Below the pieces are notes generated by a model. It worked only from the letters and a program-made list of their open reading frames with translations, was not told the origin of the DNA and made no database searches. Below, piece after piece: positions 46,501-58,143 of a stretch of DNA of 64,000 bases (within the stretch, counting starts at the first letter, position 1; every line of letters begins with the position of its first letter). The position numbers were made by a program, and so were the translations under genes. The DNA lies in NCBI GenBank assembly GCA_036365455.1, contig JAWQUS010000001.1, positions 20,935,001 through 20,999,000 on the forward strand, written 5' to 3'. The DNA comes from Macrosoma leucophasiata (lineage: Eukaryota > Arthropoda > Insecta > Lepidoptera > Hedylidae).

Positions 46501-49500
46501 ATTTGTGGGGTCACTTGTACTACCAGATTTAAAGAAACTATTGTTAGAAACACTCAAAGCGTTGTATGGACATTTATACAATTTAATATTTACAATTTTA
46601 TTTTATTTTTACTTACAAAATTTTCAATTTCTGAGAGGATATCAGGATTAAGGAGGGATAGAAGATTTGGTATATTTGTCGGAAAAGGAACTAATTTCTG
46701 GAGGGCACTTAGAAATTGATGACGATCGTAAATAGGGCAAGAGAAAAATATATGGTTCACATTACCATCATCAAGCCCACATTCGCAAATAGATAAGTCC
46801 CTGATCCTAAGCTTGTTAAGAAAAACGGGACAGCAACAATGACCTAGGCGGAGACGACAAATGATAGAAGTTTCCCGTTTAGGGAATCTGTAGCAAAAAA
46901 ACCAAGGTTTTGCCAGTATTGTAGGTTGAATACCACCATAATAGGCTCCCTTCGTGCCAGAGATTGGGGGCCAGTTTTGGGACCAAGCCTCATGTAAATA
47001 TTGCTTTGGTTGATGAACTAAATCATGAGGAAAAATTTTGTATGGATGAAGGTCACCAGAAAGCACAGCATCCTGGGCAAGCTGATCCGCTCGTTCATTC
47101 CCCGGCACACCAGAGTGACCTGGGATCCTAGCAAGAATAACAGACAAACCATTTTCTGTAGCTTTTCTCAGAGCATCTTTTATCTGAAGGATAATAGGGT
47201 TATGGGAGTTGTCTGAAAATGGATTTGAAAGGAGAGATTGTAGGGAACTTAAAGAGTCGGAGAAAATAAGTGATTGGGATAGTTCGAACATATTAATATA
47301 GTTAACTGCTTCTAAAATGCCTATGCATTCACCTGTAAAAACTGTAGTCTCAGGAGGATATTTGATGTTCTGAACTATGTTGAACGCAGTGTGGTAAACA
47401 CCTACTCCGACACAACCGTCTGAGGAAAGTTTAGAGGCATCGGTGAAAATCGGATGCCAACCTTGCCAGTCCCTATTCATTATCTGTTGAAAGTGATTCC
47501 TTGCGAAAGGATCAGTTTTATGGACGCCTAAATCAAAAATTATTTTAGGTAGAGCTATCACAGTCTCATATGGAAGATAACTGAAGACAGGTAATTTACT
47601 TGATCGATGCACGGAGGCACCAAGATCTTGGAATTTGCGGAAGCTGTTGACTAAGCGAGGGAGGATTTTCGATGCCCAGAAATTGGAAGAATTTACTAAA
47701 TGTGATAAACGCTCCAAGATAGGAAATAGCGGATGATCTTTGAATTTAGAAATTCTAAATAAATACGTGTCAGATAAAAATTGTCTTCTGCAGTTAAGTG
47801 GTGGATCAACGCATTCTACTTGTAACGCATTAATGAAACTGGACTTCATAGCTCCAGAAATTATCCGGAGTGCCCTGGACTGAATCAAATCGAACTTTTT
47901 GAGCCCCGCCTTGTTGGCCGGATCCAGCAAGAACGATCCGTAATCCAAAACACTCCTGACAATTGCATTATAGAGGAGCTTTAGGGAATAGGGATGTGCT
48001 CCCCACCACACTCCAGCTAAGCAGCGAAGAATGTTGAGATTTCTTTCACACTTGGCAGCCACATAATCACAGTGATGAGTTCCCTTTAACTTTGAGTCCA
48101 GAATAAGGCCTAGAAATTTAGCATGGTCCTTTACAGGAATAGGACTGTTATCAATGTAGATGTCAACAGCTGGGATAAGTCTTTTTCTGGTAAAAACAAC
48201 CACAGTGCTCTCGGTAGCGGACAGCTGGAGACCATTAGCACTGAGCCACAAACTCAGAGAACGGAGAGAGTGATTTATTAATTCAGAGGCTTTATCAATA
48301 CAGGGGTCGGAAACGAAGAGTAGCACATCGTCAGCATATTGAAGAATCTGACATGACACAATCTGAGATGGGATGGATGTCTCTAAATCGTGGGTATATA
48401 TATTGTATAGGAGGGGGCTTAGGACAGAGCCTTGCGGGAGGCCTTTATAGACAAAACGGGAACTGGATATATTGGGGTTGTCACATCTGAGGAGAATGGA
48501 TCGTTGTGAAAACAGGTTTATGATGAAATTGGTCCACTTCGTCGGTATTCTCAGCTGTTGAAGCTTGTTCCTGAGAATAGGAAGTTGAACATTGTCATAT
48601 GCCGATGAGATGTCAAGGAACAATGGTACTTCTACCCTTTCTGAAACCGTATTGACTAGTGCCCAAAATATCCCTGCTTTCAATAAACCACTCAAGGTGG
48701 TTCTTAACTAATCGTTCTGCAATTTTTACCAACACAGACGAGAGAGCGATTGGTCGAAAAGAGCCAGGATCATTTGGGTCTTTGTTGGGCTTAAGAATTG
48801 GGATTACAATTTGTGATTTCCAGGAATCTGGAATAATGCCCGTATCCACGATGATATTTATTAGCTCTAGGAAATAGCTTAAGGTAGCATTAGTAGCGTG
48901 AGATAGAAATGAGTACGGAATACCATCTAAACCTGGAGCGGAATCTACTTTCTTCAGGAAATTTACTTTCTTCAGGATGTTCCTAAGCTCGTCTATAGAG
49001 AATGGAGCTTCCATAGGATCATGGGAAGATGGTAAAAAGAGAGCGTAATCTGAAGGAAGTTCACTAAGAGATGGGACAGTAGGTGCTGCAATTTTATCCA
49101 TAAATGAATCAGCCCACTCTGGTGAAGGAATGGGATAGATGGGATTTGGTGTTTTAGAGTGACGGAATCGCCGAATTTGACGCCAAACTAGCGATATAGG
49201 GGTATCCGGAGAGGACGTGATTCACATCACCTTAATCTTTTTTCAATGCTTAACGTTTTTCAATGAAATCTCGATCCTATTCACTTATTTATAAGCCAAA
49301 CAAATGTTTAAGTTTAATTTGAATTTCATTTTGCTGAAGTACAAATTAATGTAAAAACCTGTTTGTATTATCCATTACTGTCAATAACATATGACGATAC
49401 ATAATAATATACAATAATTTACATACAATCGGCTATGGTTTTATACAATAGTTACACAAAATAGTCATTGATGTCATTGTGAATATTACCAGATTTTTTT

Positions 49501-51507
49501 TTATAACAGCCTTGGATCACATTATTGGCATAATCCCAATTTTCCATTTTCCATTTGGCAAGCGTGTTTAAACCAATATACTTACCTAAAAAGTGTAGAA
49601 CACAATTTCATAATGTCTTATCTGTTATTGCTCCACTATCTAATTTTATCAGCTCATGAAACTAATTACAATTTCACATGATTAGGCTCAGATGATTAGA
49701 TTGTTATCTTAATTTAGCACCATCTTGAAATATACATATTCTTGTTTCAGAGCTCAGCTAGAAAATGCATATAAATTATGCACACCATGTAAAAAGGTTC
49801 TCCAACTTAAATTACATAAAGAAAAAGAAACTCTTTTGGGTTCAAAGTTATTAGAAGCGAGGACGCCAGATAAGAAGAAAGAAAAGAATGCAAGAGACAA
49901 ACAAATACTGAAAGACTTAATAAATTATACATCTATGTCCATAGCTGGTATACTTATGGTATTGGTTGCATTTGAATGCTACAGGAATGCTATGAAACAT
50001 AAGAATTTATCAAGTACAATATATAATATAACAGAGATATTATCCAGTCTTCTGGAAAGAATTATATCTATAATTAAAATGAAGACACTACTGACATTCC
50101 CGATTCTTGAGGATCATTTATTTGACATAAATAATATTTTATATTTAGATATAGATATGTTTAAGAGCTTTAACATTGGACTTAATGAGATGACACAGAA
50201 AGCTCTTGGAGGCTTTGTCTGTTTGATACAGATCATCGGACACGTTTGGAATGTGAACAAACTTAATTATAGTATAATGATTGATTTACTGTGGACAGTA
50301 TTTGTTGTTACGTCTATAGCTCACCATATTGTTGCTGCCGATCCCCTCGTTATGAGCTTGGTTAAGGTTGGTATAAATAAAATCAATTGAATAATTTATT
50401 TAGCATTTAATTTTGCTTCAAATATATAATGTGTATATTTCTTGTTTTCAGTTGTGCAGTGCATTCACCGTATTCATAGTTTATAGAAGTATGAAAGTAA
50501 AGACTGTTAAACATATAGCAAAGAGTCAAGCTACACCAAAAAATATAAAAAACTTTGTCAATGGCACAATTAAATCTCCTTTTGTAGATGATGACAATTT
50601 GTCTATGGACACTGATGATGATGTGTCTCTCAGCAAGTTTGGTTTACATAACTTCACAGATTCCTCTAATGAAACAATGAGTCCTTTAAGTAATACAATA
50701 TTGAATGGCAGATCATTCACTCCCAGAATAGACAGTCTCTGGAGTAAACCCAAGCTCAATACTACATTTTCAGTGAACACTGTTTTGTCTAAGTCACCAA
50801 ACCCTCCGATAGAACCTGTTTTCGTGAAACCATCTTTCAACAACTACCAGAAACTGGCCAAAGATGATTCTGATTCAGATTTGGACTTGGAGAGTATAAG
50901 TTCCTTACGTATTAGCAGTCCAAAAAAGAAGGTCTTCCAGAAAAACTCTGTTTTCGCTTTACGTAAATTCACCGCGTCTCCCAATTTCGTAGCACCGACA
51001 CCGTTGAACAGCGGCAGACCGCTTATATCGCCCAGTAAGCTAGGACATAGCACATCATGGGTGGCGGGGGGTTATTGGGGTACAGAAGGAGAGCGGCCGA
51101 TATTTAGCATAAACGGTAGTCGCTCGTCGAGTCAAAGTTCAGGGTTCGAGTCCCAGGCGTCCAGTATGACTCAACGGAACCTATTCTCGCAGCCGTCGTC
51201 TCGTGAGGAGTCCGTGTGCGGTGAGCCGGATCGAGCGAATATTCTCCTCGATCGTTTCCAGAATTGCAACATGAGCAATTACAACTACCAAAGCCCCGTT
51301 AGCTTCACGCCGGTGAGCTCGCCAGTATTCCCCCAGATGCAGTATAACAGTCACGTCCAAATACCTCAACCGAGATTTGCTCAGCAAACGCTCGTCTCGC
51401 AGAACGCGTTCGCGCATCAACATTACGCACCCAACGGCATGTTCAAAGCCCCCGGCGGGTCCGGTCTGATCAAATTGCCTCAGGTCAATTCATTCATGTC
51501 TCGCTAA
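43544..51507 (+). CDS. TMEM201: TMEM201/Samp1 inner nuclear membrane protein
   Basis: Five exons: 43544-43635, 43715-43832, 43912-44105, 49751-50366, 50452-51507; 691 residues (human about 666), all phases consistent. The family (Samp1/NET5, yeast Ima1) sits in the inner nuclear membrane and links to the LINC complex, lamina and spindle. Seen here: an N-terminal hydrophobic segment (about 8-28), then an Ima1-type zinc region with four CxxC pairs at 40/43 (CWFC), 59/62 (CPKC), 102/105 and 145/148, then hydrophobic segments at about 193-211, 265-285 and 310-352 (the last split by intron 4). A polar Ser/Asp-rich tail follows; it has RISSPKKK- and Gly/Gln/Ser-rich parts and would face the nucleoplasm. 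Two in-frame ATGs exist (43544 and 43562). The 5.6-kb intron 3 holds two antisense LINEs. A poly(A) signal AATAAA is at 51924. Confidence 0.9.
44455..46589 (-). mobile_element. 5'-truncated jockey-like LINE with open RT frame
   Basis: The minus-strand frame 46581-45271 (436 codons) encodes most of a reverse transcriptase: FRPISVLPVLSKIFEKLI, FGFTRGRSTTDA, FCDLSKAFDCVQHE, GVPQGSILGPFLFLVYINDL and the catalytic FADD box. The TILE beyond it is the usual C-terminal extension (AVRAIYGLSPRVSIRDKFKE-type). No endonuclease remains; the part before FKSGSTSDP is lost. A 3' UTR of about 800 bp ends in a TATTTCAATTTC-type tail at about 44455-44480. It lies in TMEM201 intron 3, antisense to the gene. Jockey versus a sister clade cannot be settled by eye. 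Confidence 0.8.
46590..49225 (-). mobile_element. I-type LINE fragment: RT and RNase H, frameshifted
   Basis: Minus-strand frames 49225-48613 and 48695-46590 together cover a reverse transcriptase and RNase H. The first holds PGLDGIPYSFL, FRPIALSSVLVKIAERL and QYGFRKGRST; the second resumes at LFLDISSAYDNV and has GLPQGSVLSPLLYNIYTHDL, the catalytic YADD, then RNase H residues FTDASK, a GECIGILEAV helix, FSDSLSSLQSL and IPGHSGVPGNERAD, and a C-terminal Cys-His-type end (ICECG...HIFFSCP). Between GRST and LFLD some 20-30 residues usual in the family are missing and the frame shifts, so the element is dead. It is 5'-truncated at about 49225 and its A-rich 3' end abuts the 5' end of the jockey-like LINE. 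Confidence 0.82.
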
Positions 51508-52421
51508 TGCTCAACTGCTAGTCATCTTGACTTTACTAACCCTTTCGACTAATATTGTTTTTTTTTTCGCCTTTTATTCTTTGAACGATTTTTACTAAAG
51601 TTCCGTGAACTGCCATTATGTTAAGGAAATGTTAAGTTATCAAGTGCGTTAGTTTGTAAGTGGTTATTAGTTGTAACGTTGTGAGTAAACTTAGTTTTAA
51701 GACTTGCTGATCTCGTGTTGGTGCCAGGTGATGGCTATATGAAAGCATTAAGAATGATTGTATCTATACAATTTTTATACGGACGTCACTGTCCTCATCT
51801 CGAACAAAATGTGATATGTAAAGACTAGTAATTTTTTTGCAAAAAGTGAAGAAAATGATTCTTGATGTTATCATTGTTTTGATTTTGTCATCTTAAAACG
51901 GAAACTTTTTGTGAAGCTCCTGAAATAAACATCGTAAAAATGCATTTGATTCTTTTATTAATTACTGATTCTTTTTTCGATTCTTTTATTCATATTAAAT
52001 GGAATTTATTTGGGGTTTTTGTGGAATTATCTACTTACTAAATACACACTAAGTTTGGTATAGGATTGGAATACAGCCCAGATGGCGTTTCATTGCAGTC
52101 AGGTCCTGATTTTGCCCGGACAAGATGAAGAATTCGGCGTCCCTCAGTTCTTTGGTATTTAATACAGCAAATTAAACGATACATACTGTCTGCGGGTTAA
52201 ACGAGTCTGCGGGAGAGTCTGCATGAGATGAAACCCCCTTGGTCCTGACTGACATTCGCCTAGCTACTGGCTCTCTACACTGACTGATTGAATCAAGAAT
52301 TGTAGAACTTCCTTTCATACCACCAAAGATATTTCTGATGTCTGACTACACTACGACTATTATTTTTCTGTGCTACAAGTGGCTACAACTAACAACAATA
52401 ATATAAATACGTGCATTCTGC
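51508..52421. other. Tail-to-tail spacer TMEM201/CFAP107-like
   Basis: Holds the 3' UTR and poly(A) signal (51924-51929) of TMEM201 and, at its far end, the 3' region of the minus-strand CFAP107-like gene. No other feature seen. Confidence 0.55.
51924..51929 (+). promoter_or_regulatory. Poly(A) signal AATAAA for TMEM201
   Basis: Canonical hexamer 417 bases past the stop codon, in GAAATAAACATCG context, followed by a GT/T-rich stretch. Confidence 0.6.
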
Positions 52422-55400
52422 TTACGAATTACGCGCTTTCCTCTCGCACCGCTGCAAGTATTGCTGAGGACGCGGCGGTACATACGTGTCTTCATACAAA
52501 GTGGACGAGTAGTCCGATACTCCAGTGCACGCCCATTCGTGCGTCAGATACTCCTTCAAGCCCCACTCTGTTACGTTACCCTACGAGGCCGTAAAATTTT
52601 CATAAGCTATCAGTGACAACACATAGGTGGGGTAGGAGGTTAAGGTTAGGTTTCCCTAGGTTCTAGGTACCTTCAATTCACTAAAAGTATCTAATAGGAG
52701 TAATAGGTAATAATATTATGAACAAATAAAAGAAATTAGGCAACAAAGATGATGACATATTCGGTGCTAATTACGTCGTGGTATATGCCATGCGCGCATG
52801 TCCCGGCGGCTGGTGTAGATCGTAAGCGATCGACTTGGTTAAGCATTATGGGCGCGGTCGGGTAGTGTGATAGGTGACCGCTAGTGGCAAATTAAATGCG
52901 CGTTTCCGTGCTTCGGAGGGCACGTTAAGCCGTCGGTCCCGGTTGCTATCGATAGATAGCAGTCGTTAAACCTTGTCGGTGGCCTTATGTGCGGTTTGAA
53001 AACATCCGACAGCGGGTTGGCCACTAACCCACCCACCTCCACCAATCCGCATTGGAGCAGCGTCGTGGAGTAAGCTCCAGGTCTCTCCCAAAAAGGGGAG
53101 AGACTCTTACCCAGAAGTGGGACGTATAATGCATAGTTTTTTTATCTACTTCATATCTATGGTATAATGGGTTGCCATTATTATATGCCATGCTTCAAGG
53201 GAGTCATATATCAGAGTCCTTATGTACAAATCTGATTGGGGACCAAGGAGAAGATAGAAGAGCTTTGGGGAACCAGAATCATGCCCTAAAGTTGGAGAAC
53301 TGTCAGAACCGTTAAAAAAATAATCCCTAAACTAACAAAATATTACAAAGAGAAATTAAAATGAGTAATTAACTAAGTAATATTTGTAATATTTATTTTT
53401 CGCAATAACACATGCGAGTGAACATTAGAAATTAAAGAAAAAACGGAAAGAAAAATTTGACTTCGGGCAGGAATCGAACCTGCGACCTGAGGATAACCAG
53501 TCCAGCCGCTTTACCACTAAGCTACCGAAGACGACTTCGGTAGCTTCGATTCCTGTCCGAAGTCAAATTTTTCTTTCCGTTTTTTCTTTAATTTCTAAGT
53601 ACCTACTACTTATAAACTGACTTAGGTCCTTACAAAACATTTCATAAAATCAGGCTGCGGATAAAACTGATGGGCACATCGTTTGTAATATCGTTGGGCC
53701 GGTCCGCACAGGGGCTTCGGAAGGTGGTTGTAGACGAGATCCGCGGTGGTAGCAAAGTTGCCGCACGAGTCATGACTATCGTGGCGTATGATGGACTGCA
53801 CGTTGCCCTGTAACAGAGAAGAGTATGGGGAATTCATAACTCATCACGAGTTATGAAATGAATAGATTTGTAATAATCTGTTTGCCAAGTGAATTATTTA
53901 TGTAGTGACGTAGTTGTGGAAAGTTAAGATATGAAACGACAACGTTGCAAAACGTTGGTTTTGTAATGAAGAGTTTGTTTTTGGTTTGGCAAAACGTTTG
54001 TGGTTAAAATGGACGGGTACCTATTATTATTATGCAGTAGTTAGTTACTTCATCATCATCATCATCATTTTAGACAAAATACGTCCACTGCTGAAAGGCC
54101 TCCCCCAAAGAATGCCTCAACGAACGCTCCTGGGCCGCCCTCATCCAGCGATTGCCTGCAACCTTCACCAGGTCGTCGGTCCATCTTGTGGAGGGCCTAC
54201 CTACGCTTCGTTTTCCGGTACGCGATCGCCACTCGAGAACTGCTCTGCCCCAACGGCCGTCAGTTCTGCGAGCTATGTGTCCTGCCCACTGCCACTTGAG
54301 TCTCGGTATTCGGTGAGCTATGTCGGTAGCTTTGGTTCTCATGCGGATCTCCTCATTTCTGACTCGATCTCGCAGAGAAACTCCAAGCATAGCTCTCTCC
54401 ATTGCTCTCTGAGTGACCTTGAGCCTTCTTATGAGGCCCATAGTGAGCGACCACGTTTCTGTCCCATAAGTCATCACTGGCAACTAGTGGCAGTTAGTTA
54501 CTTGTTTTCCATCAATATGGACTGCACGCATCTGATCCCTGTTTGTCACCAAATAGATAGGTATATTTTATATGCACTGGTAGGCGTCTCTATATTTCGT
54601 ATTGTTTTATTTGATTTAGACAACATTTAAATTAATTATTAGATACCTACTCCAGCTTGAGTGTATTAGTAATCTCAAGACACTTGATTACGCAGATCAC
54701 CTAAGTTAATCAGCCCGCCGGTAAGCTCTTGCTGCCTGACACATTGTTTCATTAAAACATTGCTTACTTGTAAACTGTTTAACTTATTCAATCGAAAATC
54801 CGGCTGCCTGGATTCAGGTTTCAGTTTGACATAATCAATAATTTTCTTCGGAGGGAAATATAGAGTTCCTTTTTTTGGGCATTCTATTCTGTCTTCCACC
54901 CAATTACCTGAGAATTACACAGGATTACCTTAGCACATTACTATGCATTTTTTGTTATAGGTAAGATACCTACATAATTTTACCTGCACATGGATACATA
55001 CAAAGATATGTTTATATTTATTTTAGGAAGAGCTCCAGTATCAGTGCTTGGAGACGTAGGCACCACCGCATTATCTATTGTTATTCACGCTGAATGGTAG
55101 CGTTCCGCCACAGATAACTTCGGCCCTTTCCGTGTTCCGGTCAGGTGGTAAGTGCAGCCTTGTAATTTCCAGCAGAGCCGTAACAGTTCAAGAGGGAGTG
55201 GCAACGCATCTACATTATTTTTTTTTATGTCATGGCAGTGGCAAACAAGCATGCAGTTCACATTGATGTTAAGTGATGACTGCAGCCTATAGACACTTAC
55301 ACAAAGACCAAAGTCAAAATTCAGATGCGTTGCCACTCCTGAGGCCTAAGGTGTTATGCTTCTGTGCCGGAAATTACAGGGCCGTACATTACCACCAACC

Positions 55401-56144
55401 AGGAACACGATAGTGCATAACACTACCATTTAGCGGCAAGAATATTAGGTAATGCGGTGGTGCCTACGCCCGCGAGCTCCGTCACTGGAGCTCTACCAAA
55501 AATATCAATATTAATCTCTTTAGATATTTATAGGTATATTAGGTTACATAACATCAACCTGAACTGTGAGCTTGTTTGCCATTTAGAAATATACCTACAT
55601 TAAAATGTTGTGTCCCGGTCCAACAGAAACAACATTTTACAGAATTTTACTCTGGTGGTAGCCTACCACTGGAAGAGATTCAGTGTCGAAGCGCGAGCGC
55701 GTAGGCATCACTGTATTATCTAGGTACGAGTATGTGGTACCGTTCAACACTAGTAGATGATTATTTGTATGGCACCGTAATTTCTTCATTGCTTCTATAG
55801 GCGGTGTAGCAAGTATGGCAACGCATCTTTAATTTAAACTTTGTTTGCATTAGATGCCTAACTTTATACTGCAGTAATCATTACCTAATATCCATGCTTG
55901 TAAAAAAACAACCATTGAAGAGAAGCTACGATATTGAGAGTGCCATTGTTTCGAGTTTGTGCGCCTGGCAATGCTCTAACTATGTATATGTGTAACAACA
56001 TAGGTAGATACAAAATATAATCTACAATACACTTATGTTCTTACCCAAAAGTACACCTGTGTCGTAGATTGGGCCGGGTCTTAGGGCTCTAGCAATGGCT
56101 TCTGCCCGAGTCGGCGACGTTGCTCGTGTATTTATCGTAGTCAT
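52422..56144 (-). CDS. CFAP107-like axonemal microtubule inner protein
   Basis: Four short exons on the minus strand: 56144-56045, 54907-54768, 53807-53634, 52565-52422; 185 residues, close to CFAP107 (about 190). Known role of that family: a microtubule inner protein in the doublet microtubules of motile cilia and sperm flagella. The clearest family feature is VLLGNWVEDR at residues 31-40, formed across the first junction. Later segments are tyrosine- and proline-rich with a loose S-x-x-Y-x-x-x-Y style (FYPQPDF, SDYSSTLYEDTY, VPPRPQQYL). Junction phases fit; the last acceptor is a tandem AG (AACAG|AG|TGG) and only the second AG keeps the frame from exon 3, unless an unseen exon intervenes. 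If exon 3 were not spliced the frame would stop three codons later at 53622. Introns carry an inverted SINE pair, an RTE fragment, a tRNA-like foldback and a 5S-SINE. The family assignment is moderate; the gene itself is well supported. Confidence 0.62.
52793..53185 (+). repeat. 5S-rRNA-derived SINE, copy 3 (full length)
   Basis: Complete 5S-like head (GGTTAAGCATTATGGGCGCG, GGGTAGTGTGATAGGTGACC), body, and CAGAAGTGGGACGTATAATG. A further GGTATAATGGGTTGCCATTA at 53160 after 30 foreign bases suggests a small insertion in the tail. Inside CFAP107-like intron 3. Confidence 0.75.
53425..53598 (-). repeat. tRNA-like foldback element, copy 3 (best preserved)
   Basis: On the minus strand a tRNA-like body lies at 53530-53461: A box TAGCTTAGTGGT, T-arm GCAGG-TTCGATT-CCTGC with an exact B box, acceptor pairing CTTCGG/CCGAAG, but an irregular anticodon arm. 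It is followed on the same strand by a GTCAAATTTTTCTTTCC tail. 53533-53598 repeats the acceptor/D-arm start and the T-arm/tail in the opposite sense, lacking the middle. The outer arms (53425-53477 and 53546-53598) are inverted over about 53 bp with one mismatch. Confidence 0.75.
54046..54483 (-). mobile_element. RTE-type LINE, 5'-truncated 3' end
   Basis: A minus-strand frame of 137 codons is the C-terminal end of an RTE endonuclease/reverse-transcriptase polyprotein, with the landmarks TYGTETWSLT, RAMERAMLGVSLRDR, KWQWAGHIARR, GRWGRAVLEWR and RSVGRPSTRWTDDLVK. A trinucleotide (ATG)n tail follows at 54068-54046. Only the last part of the element is present; it lies in CFAP107-like intron 2. 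Confidence 0.85.
55026..55215 (+). repeat. SINE-like family A, left member of an inverted pair
   Basis: GGAAGAGCTCCAGTATCAGTG to GTGGCAACGCATCTACATTA; the 3' third is missing. It faces the next copy across about 20 bases. Confidence 0.7.
55236..55498 (-). repeat. SINE-like family A, right member of an inverted pair
   Basis: Full-length reverse copy (GTGGCAAACAAGCATGCAGT to GGAGCTCTACC). With the preceding copy it could form a hairpin of about 190 bp in the CFAP107-like pre-mRNA (intron 1). Confidence 0.75.
55653..55900 (+). repeat. SINE-like family A, degraded
   Basis: Weak but ordered landmarks: TGGTGGTAGCCTACCACTGG, GCGCGAGCGCGTAGGCATCA, TATGGCAACGCATCTTTAAT. Intron 1 of the CFAP107-like gene. 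Confidence 0.5.
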
Positions 56145-58143
56145 GATTTAGTTAGAAACTCAAGGATACTCTATATAATTATACCTATTTTACTAATGCC
56201 AAATGTTTATTTACAATGGGATGCAAAGAGTATACAATTATACAAATACTACGTGGGATGATTTTATTTTAGGACATTTGTCATTGATTTGTCACGCATG
56301 CACATAGAGGTACCTACCTCTTAGCACAGTTTCACAGATCACTATACTAGGCACAGTTTCAATCATGAGTTTCAATTATCCATGAGTAGGTATAAAAAAT
56401 ATTTGCATTTAGGCGCTACTAATTAGTAGGCAAGTACTTTCATGCCTGCACAAAAAAGGACTTACCTACCTAACATTACCTAGGTAAGTAGAGTAGGTAT
56501 TATCACTTTATACACAGTACCTATATACCGGATGTCAGGTACATAGGTTACCCGGTATGTCAGGACCGGGCTATCTGGCGCTCTGCACTCTCTGCCTACC
56601 CCGTTAGGGACCTGACGTGAAGATATATACATACCTATATACAGTGCAATCATCATATTAGGGGGATATGCCATAATCGCCACGCTTGGCATGCAGATTG
56701 GCGGTAGTTTTATCACTGAAAACTGCTGCCCATCTTGCATTATTGTACATACTACCGTCCCATTGGAATGGTTTGGTTGACCTGACTGCACTAGCGGTAG
56801 AATCATCTTCTAGTAGAAGTTAATTCTTTGTAGTTCCAGTAAATCGACGATAAAACTTGCGACACAGCGATCGCCAATCCGCCTGCCAAGCGTGGCGATT
56901 ATGACATTTTCTCTCCTAATGACGCACAACTGCTCAAAACACTGTTGTGGGCGTCTTTGTCCAGCAGTGAAAATCTTTCGACTGAGAAAATTCTTTGGCT
57001 AGTGGACTGTGGGGTTGTCACTTCCCGACGCCGGCCAATTTAGGAAGTTGGTGCACAAGGTATTTTACTGTTTGTTATTCCGATTTTTTACGATCCGGTG
57101 TGGCATAAAGAAACGATGAATTTGGAAAAGTGAATTTCGGACAGTAAAATTAGTGCACAAGCTAGTATTTTAATGGCGTAAAAAATCGGAATGCCGGACA
57201 GTAAAATTCCTTGTATTGCACAAACGCCCTAAGTTAGTATTTTTGCTAGTAAAAATATAGGTATTCAACAAAGATTTCAGAAGACTCTTCTAACATCTTT
57301 GGTATTAAAATGTTGGAAAATGTTATTCACATTCAGATAATATATAGTTAAGTTTTTTTTTATGTTACAAAGGTGTATCCGAGGTTCTCCTCGGCCAAAG
57401 CAAGTCCACGCACATATGGCCAGTTTTTTTTTTAATGTAATGATAGTAAATAATTGATGGTTTATTATAACATTTATTTTATACTTATTTATTCATTTTA
57501 CAATAAACACATATTAAAAATCTAGATTGATCAGTTAGCTGTTAACACAAAGTAACAAACAATAAAAAATAAATACATAACTAACACAAAATAGTCTGAT
57601 ATTAAATTTAATGGCTTCATATTTTCACTTCAGAATACATTTTTGACTACAACATTCACTATAATATCTAAAACAAACTAAGATAAACCAATTGACCATT
57701 TGTGTCACCAAATGGTAGTGTTAGAGGCTATCATGTTCTTTTTATGGCTTTATAATTTCTGGCACAACACAAAAGGTCTCTATCAGTTTAGATCGGAAGA
57801 TCCAGACTGCAGGCAGTTCCTAGATGAAAAAAAAATGAAGCATCTAAAAGAATTTGAGTTGTCATTCAGGCCACTGATTTTTAGTTGAGTAGATGTCTTA
57901 TGGCTGCAGTTTTTTATAATTTACAACCTTTTTTTACTGTCAAGTGCCTGCATTATTTCCCTACATCTCTCCTCTTCCACTGTGCCCAAATACATACATA
58001 ACTAACATTATTTTGGAAGGAGTAATGTTTAAAATAAGTGCTATGATAGTGTATCTACTGAATTCTAAGATAGTGAACCACTGGTATATCCTATTATAAA
58101 CTTATATAATATAATCGCTAATCAGTACAACAGTAATATACAG
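56145..58143. other. Spacer upstream of the CFAP107-like gene; inverted repeat blocks
   Basis: CCATAATCGCCACGCTTGGC (about 56671) recurs inverted as GCCAAGCGTGGCGATTATG (about 56887), with other shared pieces, so about 56640-57000 looks like two facing fragments of one repeat also hinted at 33240 and 38035. A 57690-57760 scrap belongs to family A (TCACCAAATGGTAGTGTTAG). From 57040 to 57230, ATCGG and GGACAGTAAAATT motifs recur. No gene seen. Confidence 0.5.

Noticed and set aside
50526..51423. Several minus-strand frames of 69-105 codons
   Set aside because: Antisense shadows of the last TMEM201 exon, which has consistent phase and family structure.
53986..54630. 214-codon plus-strand open frame
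   Set aside because: It lies opposite the RTE reverse-transcriptase fragment, whose minus-strand reading has the family motifs; the plus frame is its shadow.
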